The position numbers and the translations under genes were made by a program. Of a stretch of 64,000 nucleotides of DNA, positions 37,832 through 48,267 are shown piece by piece. Below the pieces are notes generated by a model. That model did no database searches and was not told the DNA's origin. It worked only from the letters and a program-made list of their open reading frames with translations. This stretch comes from Yoonia sp. GPGPB17 (GTDB lineage Bacteria; Pseudomonadota; Alphaproteobacteria; Rhodobacterales; Rhodobacteraceae): the NCBI RefSeq assembly GCF_037892195.1, contig NZ_JATACI010000002.1, forward strand, positions 62,001 through 126,000. The letters run 5' to 3'. The first letter of the stretch is position 1; each line of letters begins with the position of its first letter.

Positions 37832-40734
37832 GGCTGCAAGCGCCTTATAAGACGGTCACTTTCACGTTTAACGGTCAGAAGCTGAAGGGCGTGCCGGGCG
37901 AACCTGTATCGGCAGCGCTTTTGGCCAATGGGATCAAGCTGGTCGCGCGGTCCTTTAAGTATCACCGCCCGCGCGGCGTGATGTCTGCGGGGTCGGAAGA
38001 GCAGAACGCTTTGATCACCGTTGGGAGGGGAGCGCAGGCCGAACCGAATGTGCGAGCGACGACATTGGAAGTTGCTGAAGGGTTAGAGGTGTCGAGCCAG
38101 AACGCGTGGCCATCGCTGCGCTATGACATGATGGCGGTCAATGATCTGGTGTCGCCGTTTTTGGCCGCTGGCTTCTACTACAAGACTTTCATGTGGCCGC
38201 GCAGTTTCTGGGAAAAACTGTATGAGCCGGTGATCCGCCGGGCGGCGGGCCTAGGCGCGCTGAGTGGTGAAACCAACCCAGATAAGTATGAAAAGGCTTT
38301 TGCATTCTGTGACGTGCTGGTGATTGGCGCCGGGCCTGCGGGTCTGATGGCCGCGTTGACCGCCGGGCGTGCCGGGGCTGACGTCATCATTGCTGACGAA
38401 GACACACACATGGGTGGGCGTCTGCTGCGCGAGCGCGAAGAGGTTGACGGCAAGGCGGCGACCGAATGGGTTGCCGCGACGTTGGCCGAACTGGATGCAC
38501 TACCGAATGTGCGCAGGATGACGCGTACGACCATTACAGGTGCTTATGATCAGGGGACTTATGGTGCGCTTGAACGTCTCGCGGGGCCGGGCGATAGCCA
38601 TAAACCGCTGGAGTGCTTTTGGCGTATTGTTGCCAAGCGCGCGGTCCTCTGTGCTGGCGCGCTGGAGCGTCCGATTGCCTTCCCCAACAATGACCGTCCC
38701 GGCATCATGATGGCCAGTGCTGTGCGCGCCTATGTCAATCGCTGGGGCGTGGCCCCGGGCAAAGCGGTCGCTGTCTTTGGCAACAATGACGACGCCCACC
38801 GGACCGCCCATGATTTGGCGGCTGCCGGGATCAAGGTAGCGGCCGTGATCGACAGTCGCGATGATGCTAAGGCTGCGGGTGACTATCCGATTTATACCGG
38901 TGCGCAGGTCATTGCGACCAAAGGGCGGCATGGGTTGCAAGGCATCACGATCCAGCACCATGGCGGAACGCGGATCATCCAAACGGACTGTCTGGCGATG
39001 TCGGGTGGGTGGAATCCGACGGTGCATCTGACCTGCCATATGAACGGGCGACCAACGTGGCGCGACGACATCGCATCGTTTGTGCCAACGCCGGATAGCA
39101 TTCCGGGTATGGTTACTGCGGGCGCCTGCAATGGGCATTTCAGTACCGCGGGCTGTTTGGCCGACGGCGCGGCAGTGGCCGCAGAGGTTGCGAAGGACCT
39201 TGGGTTGAAAGCCGATGTGACGCTGCCAGCGGCAGATGATGCGGCTTATGCCATAGAGCCCCTTTGGGCGGTGCCGGGCAAAGGCCGCAAATGGATTGAT
39301 TTCCAGAATGACGTGCATGTGAAGGACATCAAACTGGCCGCGCAAGAGAACTTCCGCTCGGTCGAGCATATGAAGCGCTACACAACGCAAGGCATGGCCC
39401 CAGATCAGGGAAAATCCTCGAATGTGGTCGCGCTGGCTGTGCTGGCCGATGCAACGGGGCGGGGCATTCCCGAGACGGGCACCACGACCTTCCGGCCACC
39501 TTATGTACCGGTGTCGATTGCAGCGATGGGGGCGGGCAGTCAAGGCAAGGGGTTTGCCCCAGAGCGGTTCACAACCTCACATAAGGCCACTGTTGATCGT
39601 GACGCACCGATGATCGAGGCTGGGCTGTGGTATCGCCCCAGCTACTTCCCACAGAGCGGCGAAACCGACTGGCGTCAATCCTGTGACCGCGAAGTGGGGT
39701 ATGTCCGCAATGCAGTCGGGGTCTGCGATGTCTCGACACTGGGTAAGATCGATATTCAGGGGCCGGATGCGGCGGCGCTTTTGGATTTCGTCTATACCAA
39801 CATGTTTTCGACCTTGAAGGTCGGCAAGGTGCGCTATGGTCTGATGCTGCGTGAAGACGGACATGTGATGGACGATGGCACGACGGCAAGGCTGGGTGAA
39901 CAGCATTTCGTGATGACCACAACGACAGCTGCGGCGGGTCTGGTGATGCGTCATCTGGAGTTCGTGTTGCAGGTCTTGCGCCCTGATCTGGATGCGAAGG
40001 TGATCTCCGTCACGGAGCAATGGGCGCAGTTTGCCGTGGCCGGACCAAAGGCGCGCGCGCTTCTGAATACTGTTTTGGATCAAGAGCTTGACGATGAGAA
40101 CTGGCCTTTCATGGCCTGTGGCGACGTCAGTGTTGCCGGTGTGTTGGGGCGGTTGTTCCGTATCTCGTTCTCGGGCGAGCATGCATACGAAGTAGCGGTC
40201 CCGTCGCGCTATGGCGAGAGCCTGTTCCGAATGTTGACAGCACAGGCCGAGGTGATGGGCGGCGGCCCCTACGGCATGGAGGCACTGAACGTGCTGCGCA
40301 TCGAAAAGGGCTTTATCACTCACGCCGAAATTCATGGGCGCACGACCGCCTACGACATTGGGATGGCGCGGATGATCAGCGCTAAGAAAGACTGTGTCGG
40401 CAAAGCCGCTGCGGCGCGTCCGGGTCTTGTTAGTGACAGTCGCCAACAACTGGTTGGCTTGCGCGCCAAGGGCCGGGATCACGGGCTGACGGCGGGCGCG
40501 CATTTGTTTGAACGGCAAGCGGATGCGGTGCGCGTGAACAGTCAGGGATATACCACCTCGGTGTGTTATTCACCGACGCTCGACACGCATCTGGCACTGG
40601 GCTTTCTTGAGAATGGGCGTGCGCGTTATGGCGAGGTGATCAAGCTGCGCGATCACCTGCGCAACATCACCGAAGAGGTCGAAGTGTGTGATCCGGTCTT
40701 TTTTGATCCAACGGGAGGGCGTGCCCGTGGCTAA
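37828..40734 (+). CDS. soxA: Sarcosine oxidase alpha subunit
   Basis: Large subunit of 968 aa carrying NAD, part of the FMN site and the folate-dependent domain. The start is ATG 37828 (MRLQAPYKTVTFTFNGQKLK), coupled to soxD by ATGA; 37747 would overlap soxD. The N-terminal ferredoxin-like 2Fe-2S-type fold is followed by a dinucleotide fold DVLVIGAGPAGLMAALTAGR (near 165), a second Rossmann fold (KAVAVFGNNDDAHRTAHDLA), and from about residue 600 a GcvT-like aminomethyltransferase domain (YVRNAVGVCDVSTLGKIDIQ, GPDAAALLDFVYTNMFS). Length and order match the family. The stop overlaps soxG. Confidence 0.95.
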   Translation: MRLQAPYKTVTFTFNGQKLKGVPGEPVSAALLANGIKLVARSFKYHRPRGVMSAGSEEQNALITVGRGAQAEPNVRATTLEVAEGLEVSSQNAWPSLRYDMMAVNDLVSPFLAAGFYYKTFMWPRSFWEKLYEPVIRRAAGLGALSGETNPDKYEKAFAFCDVLVIGAGPAGLMAALTAGRAGADVIIADEDTHMGGRLLREREEVDGKAATEWVAATLAELDALPNVRRMTRTTITGAYDQGTYGALERLAGPGDSHKPLECFWRIVAKRAVLCAGALERPIAFPNNDRPGIMMASAVRAYVNRWGVAPGKAVAVFGNNDDAHRTAHDLAAAGIKVAAVIDSRDDAKAAGDYPIYTGAQVIATKGRHGLQGITIQHHGGTRIIQTDCLAMSGGWNPTVHLTCHMNGRPTWRDDIASFVPTPDSIPGMVTAGACNGHFSTAGCLADGAAVAAEVAKDLGLKADVTLPAADDAAYAIEPLWAVPGKGRKWIDFQNDVHVKDIKLAAQENFRSVEHMKRYTTQGMAPDQGKSSNVVALAVLADATGRGIPETGTTTFRPPYVPVSIAAMGAGSQGKGFAPERFTTSHKATVDRDAPMIEAGLWYRPSYFPQSGETDWRQSCDREVGYVRNAVGVCDVSTLGKIDIQGPDAAALLDFVYTNMFSTLKVGKVRYGLMLREDGHVMDDGTTARLGEQHFVMTTTTAAAGLVMRHLEFVLQVLRPDLDAKVISVTEQWAQFAVAGPKARALLNTVLDQELDDENWPFMACGDVSVAGVLGRLFRISFSGEHAYEVAVPSRYGESLFRMLTAQAEVMGGGPYGMEALNVLRIEKGFITHAEIHGRTTAYDIGMARMISAKKDCVGKAAAARPGLVSDSRQQLVGLRAKGRDHGLTAGAHLFERQADAVRVNSQGYTTSVCYSPTLDTHLALGFLENGRARYGEVIKLRDHLRNITEEVEVCDPVFFDPTGGRARG

Positions 40735-41248
40735 GCTGATTGCATTGACGCCCTGTGCGGGCTTGCTGCCGATTGTGCATGGTGGTGTGGAGGTGACCGA
40801 GGTGCTGCCCGAGCGGTTGATGTCAGTGGTTCCTTACAGTGGGCAAAGCAAAGCGACGTCCGCGAAACTGAAAACGCAGGTGGGGGCAGGGCTATCTGCC
40901 GTGAACCGTCGGTCGGGTGCGGTGACGTGGTTTGGTCATGGCACCTGGGTGGTCGCAGGTGATGTCGCGCTGGAGGGGCTGGCGGCGGTGACGGATCAAT
41001 CCGATGCCTGGGCTGTTGTCCAGATTTCTGGCGCAGGCGTCGAAGAAATACTGGGACGGTTGGTGCCGGTCGATCTGCGTCTACAAGTATTCAAGAAAAA
41101 CCATGTGGCCAAGACGATGGTGGGGCATATGTCAGTGACGATCACCCGGACCGGGGCAGATGTCTTCGAGATCATGGTGATGCGGTCGATGGCGCAGACG
41201 TTGGTGCATGATCTGGATGTTGCGATGCGGTCGATGGCGGCGCGCTAG
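40727..41248 (+). CDS. soxG: Sarcosine oxidase gamma subunit
   Basis: Smallest of the larger subunits, 173 aa, stabilising the complex. GTG 40727 is preceded by GGGAGGG (40714-40719) and gives MAKLIALTPCAGLLPIVHG, the expected N-terminus; it overlaps the soxA stop by 8 nt. Conserved stretches are AVVQISGAGVEEILGRLVPVDL near residue 95 and VGHMSVTITRTGADVFEIMVMRS near 130, a GcvT-like fold. The operon ends here; dnaG starts 53 nt later. Confidence 0.92.
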   Translation: MAKLIALTPCAGLLPIVHGGVEVTEVLPERLMSVVPYSGQSKATSAKLKTQVGAGLSAVNRRSGAVTWFGHGTWVVAGDVALEGLAAVTDQSDAWAVVQISGAGVEEILGRLVPVDLRLQVFKKNHVAKTMVGHMSVTITRTGADVFEIMVMRSMAQTLVHDLDVAMRSMAAR

Positions 41249-41301
41249 GGCGATCTGGAAATCGACTCGCACAAGACCGGTATTTCGGCATAAATAGGGG
41301 C

Positions 41302-43266
41302 ATGAGTTTGCCCCCCGGTTTCCTTGACGAACTGCGTAATCGACTGTCTTTGGGACAGGTCGTGGGTCGTAAGGTCATGTGGGACACCCGCAAGTCCAAT
41401 CAGGGTAAAGGTGATCTTTGGGCGCCGTGTCCATTCCATCAGGAAAAGACCGCCAGCTTTCACGTCGATGACCGCAAAGGGTACTATTATTGCTTTGGCT
41501 GCCATGCCAAAGGCGATGCCATCACCTTTGTGCGCGAGACCGAGAACGTCGACTTCATGGAAGCGGTGAAGATTTTGGCGGATGAGGCAGGCATGACGAT
41601 GCCGGAGCGTGATCCGCGCGCGCAGGAGAAAGCCGACGCGCGAACCGTGTTGGTCGATGTGATGGAGCAGGCGGTGCAGTATCACCGGCTGCAGTTGCAG
41701 ACAGGCGCGGCTGCCGAGGCGCGTGATTATCTGGAACGCAGGGGATTGAGCGCTGACGCGCAGGCGCGCTGGGAGATTGGGTTTGCCCCCGCAAATGGCG
41801 GCGTGTTGGAACAGCTAACCGGTAAGGGCGTCGACCAGAAATTAGTTGTTGATGCCGGGTTGGCCGCCGAAAGCGACCGGGGCAACGGTTTGTATAATCG
41901 CTTCCGTGACCGGATCATGTTTCCGATCCGTGATGCGCGGGGGCGGGCCATCGGGTTTGGGGGCCGCGCAATGGACCCCAACCATCCGGCAAAATACTAT
42001 AACTCGCCTGAAACGGCGCTCTTTGACAAAGGCCGCAGCCTGTTCAACCACGGACCTGCCCGCGAAGCTGTAAGCAAAGGCAAGCCTTTGGTCGTGGCCG
42101 AAGGCTATATGGATGTTATTGCGTTGTCGGAGGCCGGGTTTCCCGCAACCGTCGCGCCTTTGGGCACAGCGATCACCGAAGATCAGTTGCGCCTGATGTG
42201 GCGGATGGCGCCTGAGCCGATTATTGCGTTGGATGGGGACACTGCCGGTCTGCGTGCCGCGATGCGGGTGATTGATATTGCACTGCCGCTCTTAGAAGCC
42301 GGGCAGTCGCTGCGCTTTGCACTGATGCCGGAAGGGCTGGACCCGGACGATCTGATCAAAACGCAAGGGGCCGGTGCGATGCAGCGATTGCTGGATCAGG
42401 CGATCCCGATGGTGCAGCTTTTGTGGCGGCGTGAGACGGAAGGGAAGAACTTTGACAGCCCCGAACGCAAAGCTGCCCTGGACAAGGCTCTCCGTGACAA
42501 GATCAAGTTGATACAAGATCCGTCGATCCGAAACCACTATGGGCAAGCGATCAAGGAGATGCGGTGGGCGCTGTTCTCAAGCCGAAAACCCACACCGGCG
42601 CGCGGACAAGGCGGTGCTTGGAATTCACGCCAAGACACATGGAAACGTGATGTCAGCCCCGTGGCGGCGTCGCGTAGCTCTGCGTTGGCCTCAGGTGCGA
42701 CCGATCAGGACCATTTGCGCGAAGCCGTCATTTTGGCCACGATGATCGCAGCTCCCACTGTCGCGCCCGAGTTTGAGACCGCGCTGGAGCAGATGGAAAG
42801 CCGCGACCCGATGCACCGTGATCTGCAGGCCAGCTTGTTGCGCCATCTTGGTGCCGAGGATCTGCGCAGCGCAATTATCGAAGATCTCGGCGATGCGCCC
42901 CTTGAAAAGCTGATCGCACAGAACCATGTCGCCATCAGCCCTGCTATCCGGCGGGGCGGTGACGCCGATATTGCGCGCCTGTGTCTTGCCGAAGAATTCG
43001 CCAAACTGACCGCACGCCAAGGTCAGGTCCGCGAAATCGAAGACGCGGTTGAAGACCTCAGCGGGATTGCAGATGAAGGGCTGACGTGGCGTCTGGCGGA
43101 AGCGACCAAAGCCGTGGATCGGGCCGGGCGTGGAGACAATGATGACAAGGCCGAATACGCTATTGGCGAAAACGGCGCCCGTGTGAAGAAAGAAGAGCAG
43201 AGCGCATTTGACCAACTTCTTGAACAGATTGGCTTTGCTAAAGACGGCAAACGACCTAAATCGTAG
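41302..43266 (+). CDS. dnaG: DNA primase
   Basis: Synthesises RNA primers for replication. The N-terminal zinc-ribbon is the CHC2 type: CPFHQEKTASFHV and YYYCFGCHAKGD (about residues 42-72). The TOPRIM core holds VVAEGYMDVIAL and IIALDGDTAGLRAA with acidic metal ligands. A basic DnaB-binding C-terminal region follows. At 654 aa it is typical for alphaproteobacteria. It precedes rpoD in the classic dnaG-rpoD order, with about 130 nt between. Confidence 0.97.
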   Translation: MSLPPGFLDELRNRLSLGQVVGRKVMWDTRKSNQGKGDLWAPCPFHQEKTASFHVDDRKGYYYCFGCHAKGDAITFVRETENVDFMEAVKILADEAGMTMPERDPRAQEKADARTVLVDVMEQAVQYHRLQLQTGAAAEARDYLERRGLSADAQARWEIGFAPANGGVLEQLTGKGVDQKLVVDAGLAAESDRGNGLYNRFRDRIMFPIRDARGRAIGFGGRAMDPNHPAKYYNSPETALFDKGRSLFNHGPAREAVSKGKPLVVAEGYMDVIALSEAGFPATVAPLGTAITEDQLRLMWRMAPEPIIALDGDTAGLRAAMRVIDIALPLLEAGQSLRFALMPEGLDPDDLIKTQGAGAMQRLLDQAIPMVQLLWRRETEGKNFDSPERKAALDKALRDKIKLIQDPSIRNHYGQAIKEMRWALFSSRKPTPARGQGGAWNSRQDTWKRDVSPVAASRSSALASGATDQDHLREAVILATMIAAPTVAPEFETALEQMESRDPMHRDLQASLLRHLGAEDLRSAIIEDLGDAPLEKLIAQNHVAISPAIRRGGDADIARLCLAEEFAKLTARQGQVREIEDAVEDLSGIADEGLTWRLAEATKAVDRAGRGDNDDKAEYAIGENGARVKKEEQSAFDQLLEQIGFAKDGKRPKS

Positions 43267-43396
43267 TTTGCGCAACAGATACCAAGAACAATCCGCCAAC
43301 TGCTTGCGAATCACCTCGATGCGAGGTTGATTCGATTTTAACCGAATCAGCCGAATCACTTTGGCTTAGAATAACGCGTTCGAAAGGGCATTCCGA

Positions 43397-45382
43397 ATGG
43401 CTGCGAAAGATAACGATGATCGTAAAGACGCCGATCAGGATGGCGACATCAGCCTTGATATGAGCCAGGCTGCGGTCAAAAAGATGATCGCTGACGCCCG
43501 GGAACGTGGCTACATCACTTACGATCAGTTGAATGCTGTCCTGCCGCCCGAGCAGGTCTCATCAGATCAGATTGAAGATGTGATGTCGATGCTGTCCGAA
43601 ATGGGCATCCAAGTCACCGAGGAAGAAGAGAGCGAAGAGACCGAGGAGACCCAAGGCAACACCGCCGTGGCGACGGTTGCAGGTTCTCGAGAGGTGACGC
43701 TTGGCGGTGCAGAAGCCGAAAAGCTGGATCGTACCGATGACCCTGTGCGCATGTATCTGCGCGAGATGGGTTCAGTTGAACTGCTGTCACGTGAAGGTGA
43801 AATCGCGATTGCCAAGCGGATCGAAGCTGGCCGCAATACGATGATCCTGGGGCTGTGCGAAAGCCCGCTGACCTTTCAGGCGATCACCATCTGGCGCGAC
43901 GAACTCTTGTCCGAGGACATTCTGCTGCGCGATGTGATCGACCTTGAAACCACCTTCGGCAACCAGCTTGGCGAAGATGGTGAGGAAGAAACCGTTGTCG
44001 CGGCACCTACCACCCCCGGGGCCGAGCCCAAGAAAGAAGAGACGCAAGAGCTTGACGCTGATGGCAACCCGATTGCCAAGGACGACGACGACGATGAAGA
44101 CGATCAGGCCAATATGTCGCTGGCCGCGATGGAAGCCGCCCTCAAGCCACGTGTTTTGGAAACGCTTGAGATGATCGCGCGCGATTTCGCCGATCTGTCC
44201 GACATGCAAGATGCCCGGATGTCCGCGACCCTGAACGAAGATTCCTCGTTCACCGACAAACAGGAAAAGAAGTACCAAAAGCTGCGGTCCGAGATTGTGG
44301 AGCTGGTGAATTCCCTGCATCTGCACAACAACCGGATCGAGGCGCTGATCGACCAGCTTTACGGCATCAACCGCCGGATCATGTCTATCGACAGTTCTAT
44401 GGTGAAACTGGCGGACCAGGCCCGCATCAACCGCCGCGAATTTATTGATGCCTATCGTGGGCGCGAGCTGGACCCGAACTGGCTTGAGGAAATGACCGAA
44501 AAGTCGGGTCGCGGCTGGCAGATGCTGATCGAAAAGTCGACCGCCAAGATCGAAGAGCTGCGCGGTGACATGGCGCAAGTTGGGCAGTATGTTGGCGTCG
44601 ATATCACCGAATTTCGCCGGATCGTGCAGCAAGTTCAGAAGGGCGAGAAAGAAGCGCGTCAGGCCAAGAAGGAAATGGTCGAGGCGAACCTGCGCTTGGT
44701 GATTTCAATTGCTAAAAAATACACGAACCGTGGCCTGCAATTCCTTGATCTTATTCAAGAAGGGAACATCGGCCTGATGAAGGCCGTCGACAAGTTCGAA
44801 TACCGCCGCGGTTATAAGTTCTCGACCTATGCGACATGGTGGATCCGTCAGGCGATCACCCGGTCCATTGCTGATCAGGCGCGCACGATCCGTATTCCGG
44901 TACATATGATCGAAACCATCAACAAGTTGGTCCGTACCGGGCGCCAGATGCTGCACGAAATCGGCCGCGAGCCGACACCAGAGGAACTGGCAGAGAAGCT
45001 GCAAATGCCTTTGGAAAAGGTCCGCAAGGTGATGAAAATCGCCAAGGAGCCGATCAGCCTTGAAACGCCTATTGGGGACGAGGAAGACAGCCAGTTGGGT
45101 GACTTTATCGAGGATAAGAATGCGATCCTGCCGTTGGACAGCGCCATTCAGGAAAACCTCAAGGAAACCACAACACGGGTTCTGGCGTCGCTCACGCCGC
45201 GTGAAGAGCGTGTGCTGCGCATGCGTTTCGGCATTGGCATGAATACCGACCACACGCTTGAGGAAGTGGGCCAGCAGTTCAGCGTGACGCGCGAACGTAT
45301 TCGCCAGATCGAAGCGAAAGCGTTGCGGAAGCTGAAGCACCCAAGCCGGTCGCGGAAGTTGCGGTCGTTCTTGGATCAGTAA
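43397..45382 (+). CDS. rpoD: RNA polymerase primary sigma factor RpoD (sigma-70)
   Basis: A 661-aa housekeeping sigma factor. Region 1.1 occupies the first ~80 residues ([20 protein letters not shown]). Region 1.2 begins at [21 protein letters not shown] long acidic non-conserved region (about 190-240, with DDDDDEDDQ) follows. Regions 2-4 are fully conserved: [40 protein letters not shown], region 3 ([20 protein letters not shown]) and the region 4 helix-turn-helix ([20 protein letters not shown]). Neighbours are normal. Confidence 0.97.
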   Translation: MAAKDNDDRKDADQDGDISLDMSQAAVKKMIADARERGYITYDQLNAVLPPEQVSSDQIEDVMSMLSEMGIQVTEEEESEETEETQGNTAVATVAGSREVTLGGAEAEKLDRTDDPVRMYLREMGSVELLSREGEIAIAKRIEAGRNTMILGLCESPLTFQAITIWRDELLSEDILLRDVIDLETTFGNQLGEDGEEETVVAAPTTPGAEPKKEETQELDADGNPIAKDDDDDEDDQANMSLAAMEAALKPRVLETLEMIARDFADLSDMQDARMSATLNEDSSFTDKQEKKYQKLRSEIVELVNSLHLHNNRIEALIDQLYGINRRIMSIDSSMVKLADQARINRREFIDAYRGRELDPNWLEEMTEKSGRGWQMLIEKSTAKIEELRGDMAQVGQYVGVDITEFRRIVQQVQKGEKEARQAKKEMVEANLRLVISIAKKYTNRGLQFLDLIQEGNIGLMKAVDKFEYRRGYKFSTYATWWIRQAITRSIADQARTIRIPVHMIETINKLVRTGRQMLHEIGREPTPEELAEKLQMPLEKVRKVMKIAKEPISLETPIGDEEDSQLGDFIEDKNAILPLDSAIQENLKETTTRVLASLTPREERVLRMRFGIGMNTDHTLEEVGQQFSVTRERIRQIEAKALRKLKHPSRSRKLRSFLDQ

Positions 45383-45396
45383 GCGGGAGACGTCAC

Positions 45397-45657
45397 ATGG
45401 CGCTCTTTTCCAAACTCTTTGGCGGAGGGAAGGCACCGAAGACGACTCCGTCCGAGATCTATAAAGACTTCGTCATTACGCCGACTCCGCAAAAAGAAAG
45501 CGGGGGTTGGCGTCTTGCGGCACGGATCGAAAAGGACGGACAGGAGCATACGCTGATCCGCTCGGACGTGCTGCAATCCAAAGAGCAGGCCGATGCTGTG
45601 TCGATCGCCAAAGCCAAACAGATCATTGACGAACAGGGTGACCGCTTGTTTGGCTAA
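45397..45657 (+). CDS. HlyU-family small protein
   Basis: An 86-aa protein starting MALFSKLFGGGK, with YKDFVITPTPQKESGGWRLA and ITKDG-type strand ARIEKDGQEHTLIRSDVL, then a helix EQADAVSIAKAKQIIDEQGD. The pattern is that of HlyU-type proteins, some of which act as transcriptional regulators of virulence genes in Vibrio; here the role is unknown. It lies 14 nt after rpoD, co-oriented, with GGGAGAC before the ATG. Confidence 0.8.
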   Translation: MALFSKLFGGGKAPKTTPSEIYKDFVITPTPQKESGGWRLAARIEKDGQEHTLIRSDVLQSKEQADAVSIAKAKQIIDEQGDRLFG

Positions 45658-45694
45658 GTCATATCGGCACACTGCGTGTAGCCAACCTATCTAC

Positions 45695-47275
45695 CTACGA
45701 AAAACCGTCCGGGTAGAGATGCTCCAGTTCCGCCTTTAACGGACCTAGAAATTCTTCATACCTTTTCCAGCGGTTAACGGCGGTTTTGTAGATTGGCTGA
45801 CGTACTTGCGCGACCGAAATAGTGTGTACCGGCGCTTTGTTGCTTTGAAACTTCAGGCAAGCGGGATCCCAATCCAAACCGATAAAATCGATTATCTTGC
45901 GTGCCATACCTTCTGTATCGGCAACGACGTCCTCATAGCTTACCTCCATAGTTGGATTGGGGATGACTTTTTGCCAGTGCGCGACCAAACGCCGGAAATC
46001 GGTGTAGTACTCACCAAGTGAGGTCAAGTCCTGTGTATAGCTATGAAACTGAGTGAGTGGCTGCAGGTAGCAAGACACGCAGTTATCCATCGGATCACGT
46101 AGCGCAATGATAATCCGGCCCTTTGGGAACATCTTTGCAAACAATCCCAATAGTTCAAAGTTATGCAGATTCTTGCAGACAACCCGTTTCTTGCCAGGTG
46201 CAATCGCTTCCGAGCGTTTCAGATAAAGCTCTGCAAGCTCATTGGCCTTTGGTGACGACAGGTGCCGTATGATCCGTGACAAGCCCGCGCCATCGCCTGG
46301 ACGAAAGCCAATCGATTTTGCGAGATTGCGTATCTCACTATGTTCACCGATTCCCCCGATCTCAGGGTGACTTGATAGGATTTGTTCAAGCAAAGTGCTC
46401 CCCGTCCGGGGCATGCCGACGACAAGAACCGGGTTTTCGCTACTATGACCATCAATTCCAAAGAAGTCAGCACGCGAGGTTCCAGAGATAAGACCGCTTA
46501 CAAAGCCTCTGTTCGTTTTACGATCGTGGCGCGTGGTTTCCAGAGTCTTGGCCTGCCGATAATACTCGAACGATTGTGTGTAGTTTTCGATGTCGTTCTC
46601 GGCCTTGCCCAGCATCAGCAATACACTTCGAAGGCTAGGATGCTTATTGGCCTCAACATGAGGCAACAACACGGTGCGAATGTGCTGATAAATGGGATCG
46701 TTTACGGAGGCCTTCACGGTCCGGTTCCAGATTGACAAGTTATGTAGATTGTTGGGGTGTTCCGCAAAGATCTCGCGACAAATCTTTTCAGCGGCAATCT
46801 GATCTCCGGTTGAGTTTAGTGATGACGTAAGGAGTAGTTTGGAGGGTAAGTGATCCGGGCGGATGCTTAACGCTTTTTTGATCAGCTTGATCGCTTCATC
46901 ATGGCGACTGTTGAATTGATTGACCGTTGCTGCAACATAGAGGCTGTCTGCGGACTTGGGTGCCAACGCCACAGCTTTGTTGGCATGGGTAAGCGCGACG
47001 TCGTAGTTGCGCAGACGACAATGTGTCTGGGCCGCCAATTCATGCGCCAACGCAGACCGTGGTGCCAATTTCAAGAGCCTTGGCAGCAGCGGGAGTACCT
47101 GTTCCGACTTCAGCCCTTTGCGTAACAGTAAGCGCCCGAGATGCAAAAGTGGTTTGGGGTCTTTAGGATAGTCCTTCGCGGCCTTGCTCAAAATCGTCTT
47201 TGCTTTGCTTAGCTGCCCGGCGTCCTCTGCATTTTTTGCTGCAAGCAGCATAGTGGCGAGTGCTATCTTAGCCAT
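45695..47275 (-). CDS. TPR-repeat sulfotransferase
   Basis: A ~526-aa protein with an N-terminal array of tetratricopeptide repeats (roughly residues 10-200, e.g. DPKPLLHLGRLLLRKGLKSE, then NYDVALTHANKAVALAPKSA) and a C-terminal PAPS-dependent sulfotransferase domain. The 5'-phosphosulfate loop is VLVVGMPRTGSTLLEQIL and the 3'-phosphate motif RDPMDNCVSCYL. I prefer ATG 47275 (MAKIALATMLLAA, AAGGAAAG upstream); starts at 47338 or 47398 add a polar leader. The acceptor, possibly a surface glycan or protein, is unknown. Such fusions recur in roseobacters. Confidence 0.85.
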   Translation of the reverse strand: MAKIALATMLLAAKNAEDAGQLSKAKTILSKAAKDYPKDPKPLLHLGRLLLRKGLKSEQVLPLLPRLLKLAPRSALAHELAAQTHCRLRNYDVALTHANKAVALAPKSADSLYVAATVNQFNSRHDEAIKLIKKALSIRPDHLPSKLLLTSSLNSTGDQIAAEKICREIFAEHPNNLHNLSIWNRTVKASVNDPIYQHIRTVLLPHVEANKHPSLRSVLLMLGKAENDIENYTQSFEYYRQAKTLETTRHDRKTNRGFVSGLISGTSRADFFGIDGHSSENPVLVVGMPRTGSTLLEQILSSHPEIGGIGEHSEIRNLAKSIGFRPGDGAGLSRIIRHLSSPKANELAELYLKRSEAIAPGKKRVVCKNLHNFELLGLFAKMFPKGRIIIALRDPMDNCVSCYLQPLTQFHSYTQDLTSLGEYYTDFRRLVAHWQKVIPNPTMEVSYEDVVADTEGMARKIIDFIGLDWDPACLKFQSNKAPVHTISVAQVRQPIYKTAVNRWKRYEEFLGPLKAELEHLYPDGFS

Positions 47276-47493
47276 GAAGATGTCTTTCCTTGTTTTCGGC
47301 AGTCTCAGCGGCGAAACATCCGAGCTTTTACTTGCCATATATCGACGATTATTTAGTTCGAAAACTGTGTTGATGGGTCTGAAACACGAATCACGCACTA
47401 CTCATGTGCATTTACGATCATGTGACATCGCGTTTCAGCAGATTGAAATGACCCAAGGTTCGGCACACATCCTGTCATAGAAAGGATGTCGTC

Positions 47494-47751
47494 ATGACCA
47501 AACTCTCCATCTCCCTCGCAGCCGCTGTGCTGTCCGTGACATTCGCCCCGACCGCCGGTGCTTACAGCTTTGAGCCTGAGCATGACACGGCCATTCAGGT
47601 CGCTGCCCCTTCCGCGCAGACAGCTGATGCAGAAGGTGTTTGCTCCGTCGCTGTTACGCCGCTGCTCGCCGGTATTCTTACGTTGCCTGATGATTGGCGC
47701 GGCGGTGCTGATGGATCTGCCCAAACCGCATTGGCCTGTGCCGACGAGTGA
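47494..47751 (+). CDS. Small secreted protein of unknown function
   Basis: An 85-aa ORF with a clear signal peptide (KLSISLAAAVLSVTFAPTAGA, residues 3-23) preceded by AAAGGA. The mature chain is short, acidic, and has two Cys (VCSVAV and ALACADE) that could form a disulfide. Not recognised. Confidence 0.65.
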   Translation: MTKLSISLAAAVLSVTFAPTAGAYSFEPEHDTAIQVAAPSAQTADAEGVCSVAVTPLLAGILTLPDDWRGGADGSAQTALACADE

Positions 47752-47797
47752 TTGAAAGCAGTTGCGCATTGCCGCTAGCGCGGTGATGCTGCGCTAC

Positions 47798-48202
47798 ATG
47801 CAGACCCGTTTTGAAATCGCAACGACAGGCCCCGGCCTTTATGAATTCACCCCTCAGGTTGCGGAGTGGGTGACCGGAACGGGGCTTCTGACGCTGTTTA
47901 TCCAGCACAGCTCTGCCAGTCTGGTCATTCAGGAAAATGCTGATCCTGAGGTGCAAACTGACCTGCAGAACTATTTCTCCCGGCTGGTGCCGCCGACCAC
48001 AGACCCTAGCATGAGATATCTGACCCATACCTATGAAGGGCCTGACGATATGCCCGCCCATATCAAAGCAGCACTTTTGCCTACTCACCTGAGCATCCCC
48101 GTTACTGACGGCGGGCTGGCGCTGGGCACATGGCAGGGGATTTACCTGTTTGAGCATCGTGACAGAGTGCATCGGCGCGGCGTCATCGCGCATCTGTGCT
48201 AG
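47798..48202 (+). CDS. YjbQ/UPF0047 family protein
   Basis: A 134-aa single-domain beta-rich trimer-type protein. Family blocks are TGPGLYEFTPQVAEWV near the N-terminus, LLTLFIQHSSASLVIQENAD in the middle (His for metal/phosphate binding), and the end LALGTWQGIYLFEHRDR. Some relatives have weak thiamine-phosphate synthase activity, but the physiological role is unsettled. I place the start at ATG 47798 (MQTRFEI); TTG 47762 and ATG 47786 are alternatives. Confidence 0.88.
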   Translation: MQTRFEIATTGPGLYEFTPQVAEWVTGTGLLTLFIQHSSASLVIQENADPEVQTDLQNYFSRLVPPTTDPSMRYLTHTYEGPDDMPAHIKAALLPTHLSIPVTDGGLALGTWQGIYLFEHRDRVHRRGVIAHLC

Positions 48203-48267
48203 AAGTGCTTGTCTGATGTGGATTGCCGCTCTAGCAAAGGTCTATGACGGTTGAAGGGGTCCATCGG

